DNA from: Hansfordia pulvinata
Lineage: Eukaryota > Ascomycota > Sordariomycetes > Xylariales
Reading direction: 5' to 3'
NCBI GenBank assembly: GCA_006538405.1
Contig: BJKQ01000027.1
Coordinates: forward strand, 62,001-126,000
DNA length: 64,000 bases
The notes below the pieces were generated by a model. It searched no databases and was not told the DNA's origin. It worked only from the letters and a program-made list of their open reading frames with translations. Of this stretch, positions 46,732-57,764 are shown in pieces. The position numbers and the translations under genes were made by a program. Position 1 is the first letter of the stretch. Each line of letters begins with the position of its first letter.

Positions 46732-48038
46732 AATCACAAGCATCGCGCTCCGTTTCGAGGGGACGGAAGTGTGGGACTGCTACTGCTGCTGCCCCTGGCG
46801 TGCCGGGGCAGAATGGCTGGTCGCTCGCTGCGGGCGATCACCCGTCCTGCGTCCCCCTTTCGGACCGCTCCATCTCACGAGAGGAGTGGCCCGGCCATGT
46901 GCCACCTGTCGCGCTCCTGATAGGAAGCCAAGCTATCCGGCGCGGATCGGCCATGCCAGGTACGGACGGACGGGTACTCGCTCGTACGCCAGGTTCGGGA
47001 CTCGACACAGACACATGGCCATGTGCTCACCCTTCTGCCGAGACTCGCTGCCGTCCTCACCGCTGGCTGGCGGGGTTGTTCTGTCTTGCCCCCAGACAGG
47101 GCACGGGAAAGGGCCAGAGGCGATCCCGGTCGAGACCCTGGCGTATCTCGGTTCGGGGTCGACGGGAGCGTCCCGTCGACCCACAGGGCGGCCGGACGGG
47201 CTCGGCGGAGCTTGATGATAGGGGGGGGAGGGTGGGCAATGGAGGTTTTCCGGCCAGCCTCGCGTGTTTTCCTTTCGGGCGGCACGCCCAGGGCAGCGTC
47301 AATTCTATTCTTGAAGAGATCCCACATTGATCGACATGTACGCAGGCGAGCTTTGCTGTCATCCTCGGGCGGGCTCGATGAGCAGTGAAGGCGAAGGTGC
47401 TCGTACGAGTATGTCGCTGACCGACTGAGAGGCGAGGAGGAAGCCTCACCGCCATGGCCCCAGGATCGCAGGTGATGAACTGGCCGCGCGCCCGGCCAGA
47501 CCTTTGGAGACGGTGCGGCGGCCATTCCGCAACGGGAACACGGGTAAGCCCTGAACCTTTGCTGGTACGCGTACACACGAGAGAAAGAGAGAGAGAGAGA
47601 GGTGCAGCTGCGACCACTTGGGCGGCTGTGGCGGCACCGTTGCAATTTGTAGAGTGGCCGCAGTACGTTGGGTGATCTCAAGAGAAAGGGGTCCAGTTCT
47701 CAATGTCCATCTCATCAATTCATCCAGATCCAGACCTCCTTGATGTCGCGGCATTCAATATTGAAGCTGGTTCTAGCCATCCATGTGGTCGGGACTGTGT
47801 CTAAGTACGGGCTAGCTGCAAATATGCATCTTCTCGTAGTCAGCTTACCCGCAGCGTCGGGGCTTTGCAGTGAGCGAGAGAGGCGCACGATGTAGAACTC
47901 GAAGCATTTGGCCTAGATACAACGCAGCCCACGAGCCCGCCCTGCCCACCGCACGCGTCCACACGCGCCGAGAATTGAAGCCTGCCCCGGCAGATCGCGC
48001 CGCCCGCCGCCGCCGCCAACGATCGCCGACCCTCCACA

Positions 48039-49447
48039 ATGGCGTCTCTGTCGCCTTGCATCCGGGCGCTCATTTTCAAGACGTGGCCGTCGCTCGACAT
48101 CGCCGAGGAGGAGCTGCTGCAGGCCTGCCGCGACGACGGCTTCGCCGCCCACCGCACCGGCTCCCGCAAGCGCGGCGGCGAGCTCTGCAAGCGCGTCTTC
48201 GCCTGCTGCAAGCGCAAGCCCACCAAGCCGTCGACGGCCACCATCCGGCGGACCACGACGCGCAAGACGGACTGCAAGTGGCAGGTGTGCCTGCAGCGCT
48301 TCGACGGCGAGGACTTCTACCAGTTCCGCTTCGTCCAGGGCCAGTTCGAGCACGACCACGAGCTGCACCCCGAACCCTGCGACCGCAAGGGCAACCCGGG
48401 CAAGCCCACGGGCAACGCCGCCTTCCGGGAGCTCCACGACCGCTGGGAGTCCGCCACCCTGGCCAGCTGCGACGACGACGTCACCAAGCTCGGCGCGACC
48501 CTCCGCCAGATCCGCACCGACATGGCGGCCCTCGACGAGACCTGCCAGATCAGCAACCCCATGCTCATCACCAGGTTCCTCAAGGCCCTCGACCCCAGCT
48601 ACTCGGATTTCCTGTCCACGTTCTGGGCCGAGCACGACGTGCTGCCGAAAAGGAACAAGGACGGCGAGATAGTCACCCCGGCCGTGACTTTTGACAGGAC
48701 AGTGGCTGCGGCCCGGGTCGAGGAGCAGCTTCACAAGCATCCGCGGCCTCAACAAGCAGCCGCAAACGGCGATCCTCAGGGCAACCCCCAGAGCGGCGGA
48801 TTCCACCCGGGCGGCCACCCCAGAACCAGGGCGGCGGTGTTCAAGCCCAGGGCGGCAGCGCACCAGCTCAGACCGCCGGTAATCACCCTGGAAGCAGTGC
48901 CCAAGCTCAGAGCGGCGGCGCTCATCCTGACAGCCAGACGCAAACCCAGAGCAGCAGGACCCAGGTCCCAAGCAGCAGGGCACGAGGCCGAGGCCGCGGG
49001 GCTCGCCAAGTCACCAGGGCGCGAGGCAGGGGCGGTCGCGGGGGCAGCGGCATCGAGAGCAGCGGGCGCGAAGACACCCAGACCAACGACCCGGATCGAG
49101 AGCCCAGCGGTCCGGTCCCCACACCACGCCCAGCACCCAACGCCGCGGCAAACCCCCCAACTGCTGCTGCCCCTGCTCCTGCCCCTGCCGCCGCCGTCGC
49201 CGCTACATCGACATCAAGCAGGCCCGCCCACGCGGCCGGGCAGAGCGCCAAAGACCACGCCCAGTCGATGGCCGCCAACTACGGGTACTCTGGCCAGTGG
49301 AACAACGGGTACGCGGCCTCGCAGGCGCCGGCGGGGCTGCCGCCCACAGCGTGGGGAGCACAGCAGGCGCAGCAGGCGGCGGCGCGTCCCGCCGCGGCGC
49401 CGGGCCGCCTGCCGCAGTCCCGGCCGTCGACGTATGGCTGGGGATGA
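48039..49447 (+). CDS. FAR1-type zinc-finger domain protein with RGG and Gln/Ala-rich tail (one apparent 1-base deletion)
   Basis: Residues ~25-112 resemble the FAR1/WRKY-GCM1-type DNA-binding domain of MULE-family transposases and the regulators derived from them. The pattern is DDGFAAHRTGS, then Cys56/Cys57, then DCKWQV (Cys79), then FEHDHELHP (His105, His107), which could bind one zinc. A helical segment (about 130-215) follows. After the C-run 48818-48821 the frame is one base out. Restoring one C yields a low-complexity tail with Gln/Ser/Gly repeats, an RGG-like block (RGRGRGARQ...RGRGGRGG, about residues 313-337), Pro/Ala repeats and a Tyr/Gly/Gln-rich end finishing STYGWG, for 469 residues in all. 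As given, the original frame runs on to 49847 in meaningless Arg/Pro-rich sequence. No transposase domain is present. It could bind DNA or RNA; the role is unknown. Confidence 0.75.
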
Positions 49448-50534
49448 GCTTCAGGGGAGGGGGGGTCTGTCCCAACCGTACTGCGAGACGCAGTTTCCGC
49501 TGGCGAGAGACGTCTGGACAGATACTCAAGACCGTCCCAGCATGTACCGGCTCGATTGTGACTTTCGCTTGCAGCTACGGTGCCTGATACAGTGCCTCAT
49601 TCAAGCGAAGCGACCAGTCGGACAGGCCCGATATTTCATGACCGAAAGGGAGGAAGAGTTGTCGCGGGGCGCAGGTACCGGAACGACCTCTCTTTGTCCG
49701 CTTATCTTTGCGTCTTCGCCGCACTGGGCAACCCTCAGTCTGGCTGTGGAGAAAGCGTATGGCAGAGCTGGAGCAAGCATTCCCCCTTGCTCGCCGAGAA
49801 ATATGAAAACGTTTGGCTTAAGCAACGGTGGCCAGCGCAGTGTCTAGCACCGCATTATTCGGGCTCTGCGCACCAAGGTTTACGATCCGCGTCGCTCCAC
49901 GCACCCGCGACATCAGGACAGGACACGCCTCCTTGCAGGCGGTGTGGGCGCCTGCCTGCCAGGGCAGTAAGAAGGCCACGTCTTATCACTCAGGCACGAG
50001 ACGACGGCGGCGCAAGGCCAGCTTGTGGCGAAGCCGTGTCACACTCCGGGCATGACACGCGTTGGGCCGACCCGCTCGTGGCTGTGCTGGCGTCAATGCA
50101 AATCAAGGCCGATACGCGGGAGATGACGTGGTCGGGATGGTCTCAAGTCACAGATTTCTCTGTCGTCCGTTGCCGCTGCACCGGGAGTCGGACGAAACAT
50201 ACAGGGGCCGTGTTCACTACTCGTACCTGACAGCTGGACTCCAGAGTAGGAGTTGCCGTAGCAAGAAAGAGCACATTAGCACAGGCCGGGGTCCAGCGTC
50301 GGGACATGGCTGGATGAAATGGAAGCTCCCGTGTCAAGTACGAGTACCATCCTTCCCGGTCGGCAGTCGTGAATATCGTGACAGCACCATAGTCGAGAGC
50401 TTTATACCCAGTGAGTTAGTTGCTAGCGAGTGCTTAACCGGAACACATCTTGGTGGTGTGATTACTCGACGATGCCGGGGTCAGAAAACAGTATAGTGTC
50501 ATGGCTGTCAATAAAGCCAAACTTATTGTTCAAT
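49448..50534. other. Intergenic 1.1 kb
   Basis: Lies between the FAR1-type gene and tRNA-Ala. It contains two copies of TACTCGTA/TACGAGTA (50218 and 50339). No supported gene. Confidence 0.5.
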
Positions 50535-50621
50535 GGGCGTGTAGCTCAGGGGTAGAGCGCTCGCTTTGCATGTACTTCGGCAACCTGCGAGAAGTCCAGG
50601 GTTCAAATCCCTGCTCGTCCA
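50535..50621 (+). tRNA. tRNA-Ala(UGC) with a ~15-nt intron
   Basis: The acceptor GGGCGTG pairs with CTCGTCC (one U-U mismatch, one G-U). The D-arm GCTC AGGGGTA GAGC follows. The anticodon stem CTCGC/GCGAG encloses TT-TGC-A, an intron of about 15 nt (TGTACTTCGGCAACC), then T. The T-arm is CAGGG TTCAAAT CCCTG. The anticodon UGC specifies alanine. TTTT at 50626-50629 can terminate Pol III, and a longer T-run follows at about 50662-50676. Confidence 0.93.
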
Positions 50622-51250
50622 ATTCTTTTGCCGGTCTGTCGGCCGTTTCAACTTATTGCTGGTTTTTTTTTTTTTTTAATAATAATCTTTTCCTTTGCAC
50701 TTCATCATCATTAAGGATTGTGGATGCAACATGCAAACTGCATTTCCAGCGCATGGGAGTAGGGCAAAAAGACCAATGAGCCAGCCGGTAGAATTGTGGC
50801 TTGCGGGCCACTGAGGAGGCGGCTGATGGAAATCCGAGGCAGGTGACGGGGCCGGGCGGGGGTTGTGCAACCCACCTTCCCAATCCTGTATACTGCCACC
50901 ACTTCGAGTATACTCGTACATCAATCACATCACCAGTATCAAACACCAACCCGGTCACTTACACACACCGGTAGGCTGCCTCCCTCTCCGTCCGCACTGC
51001 GTACGTGGTGGGTATTCAGCGATTGATTGATCTGATCACAGGCTGGGCAGACAGACAGACAGGCGCACAGCCAGCCAGCCAAACCACTTCTGTCCGCGCA
51101 GTTAGCCGAGACCAGCATCCGCTCCACAGCACAGGGCAACAAAGGCAGAGAGAGAAGAACACCAATGGCCCCCACGCGGCGGCAGGCGAAGAGGGCACGG
51201 TGGCCCTGGAGGACGGGGCCGAGGCGACGGCGCCGCCGCCGCCGCCGCCC
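50622..51250. other. Intergenic 0.63 kb
   Basis: Holds the tRNA-Ala terminator, one TACTCGTA (50911-50918) and the upstream region of the Gfo/Idh/MocA gene. The reading frame stays open upstream of 51251 but carries no family features. Confidence 0.5.
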
Positions 51251-53073
51251 ATGTCGGCCCGGCCGCCGCGGCTGCTCGTCATCGGCGCCGGGTCCCGGGG
51301 CCGCACCTATGCCCGCTGCGCCGCGCAGTCCAGCAACGGCGTCGTCGTCGCCGTCGCCGAGCCCGACCCCTTCAAGCGCGCCCAGTTCTGCCGCAAGTTC
51401 ATCCGGCGCTCCTCTGCGTCGGAGGGGGGAGGAGGAGGAGGAGGACATGAAGACGAAGACGAAGACGAAGACGAAGAGGGCACGAGCTTCGCGGACTGGC
51501 GCGACTTTGTCGCCTGGGAGCTCGACCGGCGCCGGCGCGTCCGAGAAGAAGAAGAAGAAGAGGCTTCCTCCTCCTCCTCCTCCTCTGCCCCCACCGGGAC
51601 CAGTATCCCCGAGGGAGTCGACGCGGCCTTCGTGTGCGTGCGGGACGAGCTGCACCACGCGGTGGTCATGGCCCTGGCGCCCCTGGGCCTGCACATCATG
51701 TGCGAGAAGCCGCTGGCGACGACGCTGGCCGACTGCGTGGCCATGTGCCGGGCGGCGGCGGCGGCGCAGCGCGAGCACGGCGCCGTCTTCTCCATCGGCC
51801 ACGTCCTGCGGTACTCGCCGCACAACGCGCTGCTGCGCGAGCTGCTTCTGGGGAGGCGCGGCGGCGGCGGCGGCGGCGTCGTCGGCGACATCCTCAGCGT
51901 CGAGCACACGGAGCCCGTCGGCTTCTGGCACTTTGCCCACAGCTACGTCCGGGGCAACTGGCGCCGCGAGTCCGCCACCGCCCCGAGCCTGCTGACCAAG
52001 AGCTGCCACGACATCGACCTGCTGCTGTGGCTGATGTGCTCCTCCTCATCGTCCTCCACCGACTCCGACTCCTTCGACCCCCACCTCACCTCCCCGCGAG
52101 GATCTCCTCCTCCGGCTCGCTCCAGCAGTTCCGCCGCGCCCGCAAGCCCCGCCTCGCCGGCGCCGCCACCAACTGCCTCAGCTGCCCCGCCGAGCCCGAC
52201 TGCATCTACTCCAGCCGCCGCATCTACCTGGGCGCGAACCACCAGGGGCTGGCCACGGGCAACACGGGCTGGCCCGTGAGCATCGTGGTGCCGGACATTG
52301 AGAGCTTCGGCGGCAGCAACAAGGGTGACGACGAGAAGGAGGAGGAGGACAGCAACAACAAGCGCGGCAACAACAACAACAACAACAACAAGCAGGAGCA
52401 GGCCCTCATGTCCGCCCTGGCCGAGGACTACGACGCCTCGACGGCGCCGGCCGCCGACGTCGCCGCGCGCAACTGGTTCGGGCGGTGCGTGTACGAGTCG
52501 GACAACGACGTTTGCGACGAGCAGACCGTCGTCCTGACCTGGGACGACGACCCGCTCGTGCCCCCACCACCACCACCACCATCTTCTTCTTCGACGACAC
52601 CAACACCAACACCAACACCAACAGGCCACCACCACGACGACAACCCCCTCGGCGGCCGCGGAGCCAAGCAGGCGACCTTCCACATGGTCGCGCCGACGCG
52701 CAAGCAGTGCCAGCGGTACACCGTGGTGCGGGGCACGCGGGGGGAGGTGCACGCGGACTCGCGGACGATCGCGGTGGACGACTTCGCGACGGGGAAGGTG
52801 ACTACGCACCACCCGAAACTCGACAGCCTGGGCCACGGAGGCGGGGACCACGGGCTGACGCGCCAGTTCGTCCTGGCCGTCGACCGCGTCAAGAACGGCG
52901 GGTGGACCGCCGCGGAAGCCCAGCGCGCCGAGGTCGGCTGCTCGCTGGACGACGTCCTGCGCGCCCACGCCGCGTGCTTCGCCGCCGAGGACGCGCGCAG
53001 GGAGGGGCGGACCGTCGAGTGGGCCCGGTGGTGGACCGAGAACGTCGGGGATATATATGAGGTAGGTCGGTAG
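51251..53073 (+). CDS. Gfo/Idh/MocA-family NAD(P)-dependent oxidoreductase (one apparent 1-base deletion)
   Basis: A sugar or polyol dehydrogenase-type enzyme. The N-terminal Rossmann start RLLVIGAGSRGRTYA carries GxGxxG. The family motif CEKPLATT and the later SYVRGNWRRE and KSCHDIDLLLWL (putative catalytic His) are present. The last matches the StrI-like fungal branch. The frame breaks in the C4 run 52092-52095. One more C joins SFDPHLTSP to ARISSSGSLQQFRRARKP and gives a 607-residue protein, whose length is then an exact number of codons. Four low-complexity inserts interrupt the fold: Gly/Glu/Asp (about residues 57-77), Glu/Ser (about 97-115), Glu/Asn (about 355-380) and Pro/Ser/Thr (about 435-460). 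These make it longer than the usual ~450-500. Start chosen at MSARPPRLL. Upstream residues are Pro/Ala-rich without conservation. The substrate is unknown. Confidence 0.85.
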
Positions 53074-53489
53074 GTAGGTAGACACGTAGGTAAGTAGGTA
53101 AGCAGGGAAGGAAAGAAAGGTAAGGTAGTTTGCTTGTAAGGAGAGGGACGAGGTGAGAGGGAGATGGAGACGGACATGGCACTGAGGAGGTGGTGCGTAT
53201 GATCCTACACACAAGCGGTCCGTGAGGAACACATAGTCTCAGCTTTATCGGATCGCATTTCCCCCAGAGAATGAAATAGGGGGAGTTCCATATTTCTTTG
53301 AACGCGGAGGAGACACGACACTTTCTGCAGGGAAGATACCATGACTGCATCACGGCCGTGGATGACTGACTGTTATCCATCGACATTGAGCGAGATGAAG
53401 AAATATATGATTAAAACAAAAGAAAAAAAGAATCCGTCGACGAATCGGTCCCCCTATTGGGGGGGACCGGAATGGCAAAAGAACTGGGC
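53074..53489. other. Intergenic 0.4 kb
   Basis: Begins with TAGGTAGG-type repeats (about 53061-53125). AAAA at 53477-53480 is the TTTT terminator of the minus-strand tRNA-Ile. Nothing else seen. Confidence 0.5.
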
Positions 53490-53587
53490 TGCTCAGTATG
53501 AGGCTTGAACTCATGACCTTGGCATTACTAAGCATATTGTGTAAGAATATATTAGTACCACGCTCTGACCAACTGAGCTAACCGAGC
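53490..53587 (-). tRNA. tRNA-Ile(AAU) with a ~24-nt intron
   Basis: On the minus strand the acceptor GCTCGGT pairs with ACTGAGC. The D-arm contains TAGCTCAGTTGGTCAGAGC. The anticodon stem TGGTA/TGCCA encloses CT-AAT-A, an intron of about 24 nt (starting TATTCTTACAC), then A. The T-arm is ATGAG TTCAAGC CTCAT. The anticodon AAU (read as IAU) specifies isoleucine. TTTT lies immediately downstream on this strand. Confidence 0.93.
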
Positions 53588-54260
53588 GGAATGTTCAACC
53601 ATTTTCTGGCTGATCGGTTGCTGAAGTACAGGGCCTGTATCTTTGTCTATGACCTGCTAACCCAAGGTAGCTGGTAATCGCACCAGTTTGTCTATGACCT
53701 GCTAACCCAAGGTAGCTGGTAATCGCACCAGCCTTTGCTACTACCCGCAGTTCTGCTCGCCCTCCTCACTCCCGTCGTCATCGCCATTACGTTTCATGGT
53801 ATTGGCACTTGATGCCATACACAACGGGTCCTTGTCCACGAGAACCGAGCAAAATGCGCGTGAAATCAATCAAATGTGGTGCTAAAGAAGGTGGCCGGAC
53901 TTCATTCTCATTCTCCCATCTAGAACGGCAACACCGTCATTCATCAAGTAAATATTCTCGCATTTTATCCCGCGAATCATACCTGCTCAAGCTTTTGAGG
54001 TCTGGCATTCTTCATCAACGCCGTTGTAAATCTGGTATCATCCTCATCCTCGCTGTCATGGTAACCCAATCATACATTACCCACGGCCTGACCCTCTCTT
54101 GGTGGGTAAAACCGAGTCAATTCCGCGCGCCCACCCCCTCGTCGTTCTCCAATGGAATCTTTGAACTTGGGCGTTCATCTTCATGGCACTCATTTTTCAC
54201 TCTAGCACCCCCAAGCTCACCGTCCTTGCTTGTTGGCCACCTCCTTCACTCGACACAGGC
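53588..54260. other. Intergenic 0.67 kb
   Basis: Contains a perfect 45-bp tandem duplication (53642-53731) just upstream of tRNA-Ile and the 3' flank of the P5C dehydrogenase gene. No other gene is supported. Confidence 0.5.
53642..53731. repeat. Perfect 45-bp tandem duplication
   Basis: Copy 1 (53642-53686) and copy 2 (53687-53731) are identical, starting TTTGTCTATGACCTGC. It lies about 55 bases upstream of the tRNA-Ile gene (5' side on its strand). Confidence 0.95.
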
Positions 54261-56167
54261 TCAAACCTGGTTGCTGGGGTACTGCACGTCGTACACGGGC
54301 ACAAACTCCTCCTTGACGGATCGCATCGACACAAAGCGGCCCAGAAGCGCCGAGCTGCCGGCCTTGTCGTTGGTCCCGCTGGCCCGCGCGCCTCCGAAGG
54401 GCTGCTGCCCTACCACGGCTCCCGTACTCTTGCAGTTGAGGTAGAAGTTGCCTGCAGAGCCCCGGAGAGCCTCCTCAGCCCGCCGCAGCGACGTCCGGTC
54501 CGCCGCGAACACGGCGCCCGTCAGTCCGTACTCGGTCGCGCCATCCGCCAGCGCGCACGCCTCGAGGAACTGCTTGTCAGAACCGTCGCTCACATCGGCT
54601 CCGTCCTCGTACACGTGTACTCCCAGCACAGGTCCGAACAGCTCGGTCTTCAGCAACTTATGCGCTGGGTTGGTGGTGGCGTAGATGGTGGGACGGATAA
54701 ACCAGCCGCGCGAGCGGTCGTAGGAGCCGCCAGCCAGCAGCTCAAGCTCCGAGTCGGACCGGGCATCATCAATGACACCCGACAGCTTGTTGAAGCTCTG
54801 CTCGTGGATGACAGGGCCGATGAAGTTCTGGGGCTCCCAAGGGGCGCCACTCTGGAGGGCTTCGGTCTCGGCAACCAGCTGGTCGCGGAACTCGGGCCAG
54901 ATGGAGCGTGGCACGTAGACGCGGCTGGTGGCGCTGCACTTCTGGCCCTGGAATTCAAAGGCGCCGCGCACCGTCTGAACAGCGGCGTTGCGGACATCGG
55001 CTGAGCGGTGGATCATGTGGAAGTTCTTGCCGCCCGTCTCGCCCACGATGCGCGGGTAGCCGGCGTAGCGGCCCTCGGCAGTGGCCTGGCCAATCTTGCC
55101 GTACAGGTCCCGGAAGACAGCGGTGCTGCCAGTGTAGTGTAGGGCGGCGAAATTGCGGTGGGCGAGGACCGTCTTGGTGACCTCCACGGGGTTGCCGGGG
55201 ACAAACTGGATGACGTTGGGCGGCAGGCCGGCCTCGAGGAAGATCTGGTAGAGCAGCCAGTTGGAGAGAATGGCCGAGTCGGAGGGCTTCCAGACAACAA
55301 CGTTGCCGAGCAGGGCAGGGGCTGCGGGCAGGTTTCCAGCGATGGCGGTGAAGTTGAAGGGGCTGACGGCATAGACGAAGCCCTCAAGGGGCCGGTACTC
55401 GACGCGGTTCCAGACGCCGGGGGCGTGATGAGCGGGCTGCTGGGCGTAGAGCTCCTCGGCGTAGGCGACGTTGAAGCGCAGGAAGTCGCACAGCTCGGCG
55501 GCGGCGTCAATCTCGGCCTGCCAGGCATTCTTGCCCTGGCCCAGCATGGTGGTGGCCATGATGTCGTAGCGGTACTTTGTGGAGATGAGATCGGCGGCCT
55601 TGAGGAAGACGGCAGCGCGGTCGGCAAAGGGCAGGTCCTCCCAGGCGGGCTTGGCGGCGAGTGCCGAGTCGATGGCGGCGCTGACGTGGGCCGGCTCGGC
55701 CAGGGAATATTCCGCGATGGTTGTGGCATGTTCGGAGGGGTTGCGCTGTCGGAGCTTGTTCTGGGTGTGGATCTAGGGGCAACGTCAGTACGCTGCGACT
55801 TGCAACGGGCTGCGAGAACTGACCTGCTCGCCGCCGACGACGAGGGGCACGCTGGCGGGAGGCTGGCTCCTCAGAGCGTCGAGACGGGCGTAAAGGCCGG
55901 CGCGCTGGGCAGAGTCTTTGGCGTAGTGGTGCTGGGCGGGCGGGAGTCAGTTGATAGTGAAGGAGGTAGACTCTCGGAGCGGGGCCGACTCACGTTGGGC
56001 TCATTGGCTACCTTGGGAATCTTGAAGGTGGCCAGGTTGGAGCAGCGTACGGCCGAAGTGGCCAGAGGGCGGGAGGCGGGTAGGGCCCGGGGCAGGCATC
56101 GTGACAGACGGGCGGGGGAGGCCACGGCGGCGACAAGGCCGCCACAGCTCTTGCGAGCAGCCGCCAT
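54261..56167 (-). CDS. PUT2: Delta-1-pyrroline-5-carboxylate dehydrogenase (ALDH4 type), mitochondrial
   Basis: Oxidises glutamate-5-semialdehyde to glutamate, the second step of proline catabolism, in the mitochondrial matrix. Exons are 55994-56167, 55824-55931 and 54261-55772 (donors GTGAGT, GTCAGT), giving 597 residues. The first ~45 residues are Arg/Ser/Ala-rich with few acids, a typical mitochondrial presequence. The body shows the ALDH4 signature pieces NKLRQRNPSEH, SPFNFTAIAGNLP, VVWKPSD, the catalytic Glu in VGETGGKNFH (about 339) and the nucleophile in FQGQKCSATSR (Cys at about 373). NCKSTGAVVGQQPFGGARASGTNDKAG is the C-terminal P5CDH hallmark, which separates it from ordinary ALDHs. 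The frame is intact throughout. The yeast ortholog is PUT2 (prnC in Aspergillus). A proline oxidase gene is not visible nearby. Confidence 0.95.
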
Positions 56168-57764
56168 GATCGCTGAGGCGGGGGGGAAGAGGGCGATGGA
56201 GGGAGTCAATACGGGCTGGTGAAGCGTGGCGAGGCAATGCGTAAACCAAGTGCGCGGGGCAAGAGCGGCAGCGGAGGAGGAGGAGGAGGAGGAGGAGGGG
56301 AAGATGGCGCCGGATATGGGAGAAGAAGGCGGGAGGGTAAGGGTGTTTCCCGGTTCGTGCAGTCGACGGTTGCGGGCGGTTCAAGTTGGAGGTTGTTTGT
56401 GGCGGCAAGCTGCAGCTTCCGTCTGTGAATGTCGTCTCGTCCTGCGTCACCTACAGCGTGACTCCCACCTCGAATGGGGTAGGTTACCTAAAGGTACAGA
56501 CAGGTGGTACCTACTGTTGGAAGTAGGTATCGGGTATCCCGTGTCTACCTTATTGGCTGCGCTCTCAACCACAAACAGCCAGACAGACAGGCAGAAAGAC
56601 AATGGAAGCTCGCAACAGCGGTGAGGAAGAGTCAACGGCTACACCTAGAGATGGGAGAGGAGAGAGCTCGAACACAATGGCCCAGGCCGAGGGCTATCGG
56701 GTATAAGTATCTACAGCAGATAATGCGCAGTACTGCTGGGACACGAGTCGCGCGTCGTCGTCCTGACCAGCCGCTGCAGGTGTCGTCAAGATGGCCGCCG
56801 CTCGACGACCACCGCCGGTGGGTTCCTGAATCTCGGCTTAGCCAGCCTCCGCCACCGTGCCGAACACCTTAGGTAAGGTAGGCAGCTATCGGCGCCCCGC
56901 TGCCCATTCCCTCGCTCGCACGCGTCTCCGATCCAGGCCCTCGGGGTGGGGGACAAAGAGCTGGTCTGGCTGCAGAAGGCCCGCGAGGGAGGTGTCGCGG
57001 GCCTCGGCCAATCAGCACAGCATGGACAAAGGCAAATTGGCGGGCGCCGACGTGGAGTTGGCGTCATGTCGCCATGTATGTCGAGGAGCCGCCGGGCGCG
57101 GCTCGCTTTGGGGCGGCATTAGACTGTAGTGTCGGCCTGCTTTGCTTTGCAGGGTGGCGGGCAGGGCTTTGCGGAGCCCCATCTGAAATCCATGGACGTC
57201 CGTCCGCACATGAGATAGATCCATCTTGGATTGAGCTGGAGAGTCGCCCCCCTGAGAGGAACAGAGGAACCAAGACGGGCGGGCATTCCGTAACCTCGCC
57301 CGTGCGGCAGTGTTGTTATTGCCCCAAGCCTGGCAACCACTGCCTGCATCAACCCAGACGAGCAACACAAGACCGCGGGGAGGGCACTCGTATCAGACAG
57401 CATTGGATCCATGCCTTGGGTGAGATGTAGAAGCGGGGCATCCAACTGCTGCTTTCGGCCTTGCTCTCGAGTCATTAGCCAATCGGCGTCTCTCTCTTCC
57501 TGCCCACGGTGTACTCGTAATCGGACTGTTCTCCCCTTTTCCCTCCAGGTGCCTGGATACCCTATAGGTACTCTTGGCTCCCGACTGTCATCTCTCGCCA
57601 CCGACTTCGGACTCACCAAGCTCATCACTCCTCCATATCAGCAGATCCGGCCCAGTCTAGCCGCGACTCGAGTCACTGCGCTTCCTCCCACTCTTCACAC
57701 ACTACCCGTAACAAACGGAGTGGCTATACTCGGCTCCCAGTGGGCCCCTCCGCCGACCCACACA
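56168..57764. other. Intergenic 1.6 kb
   Basis: Holds the upstream region of the P5C dehydrogenase gene, with a GAGGAG repeat at about 56272-56299, several AGGTACCTA-like stretches (56480-56530), one TACTCGTA (57513-57520) and a leader-like pyrimidine-rich stretch before 57765. No further gene is supported. Confidence 0.5.

Larger units (their letters stand above)
45883..48038. other. Gene-free 2.2 kb interval
   Basis: Holds an (AG)11 microsatellite (46521-46542), a 19-base palindrome made of two TACTCGTA motifs (46713-46731), another copy at 47404-47411, and a short AG repeat near 47583-47601. No supported gene. Confidence 0.5.

Noticed and set aside
49448..49847. Extension of the FAR1-type protein to 49847
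   Set aside because: After 48821 that frame is Arg/Pro-rich nonsense, while the frame one base away gives coherent low-complexity sequence ending at 49447.
51943..53232. A 429-codon antisense frame over the Gfo/Idh gene
   Set aside because: Composition is dominated by Val/Arg repeats complementary to coding microsatellites, and the plus strand carries clear family motifs.
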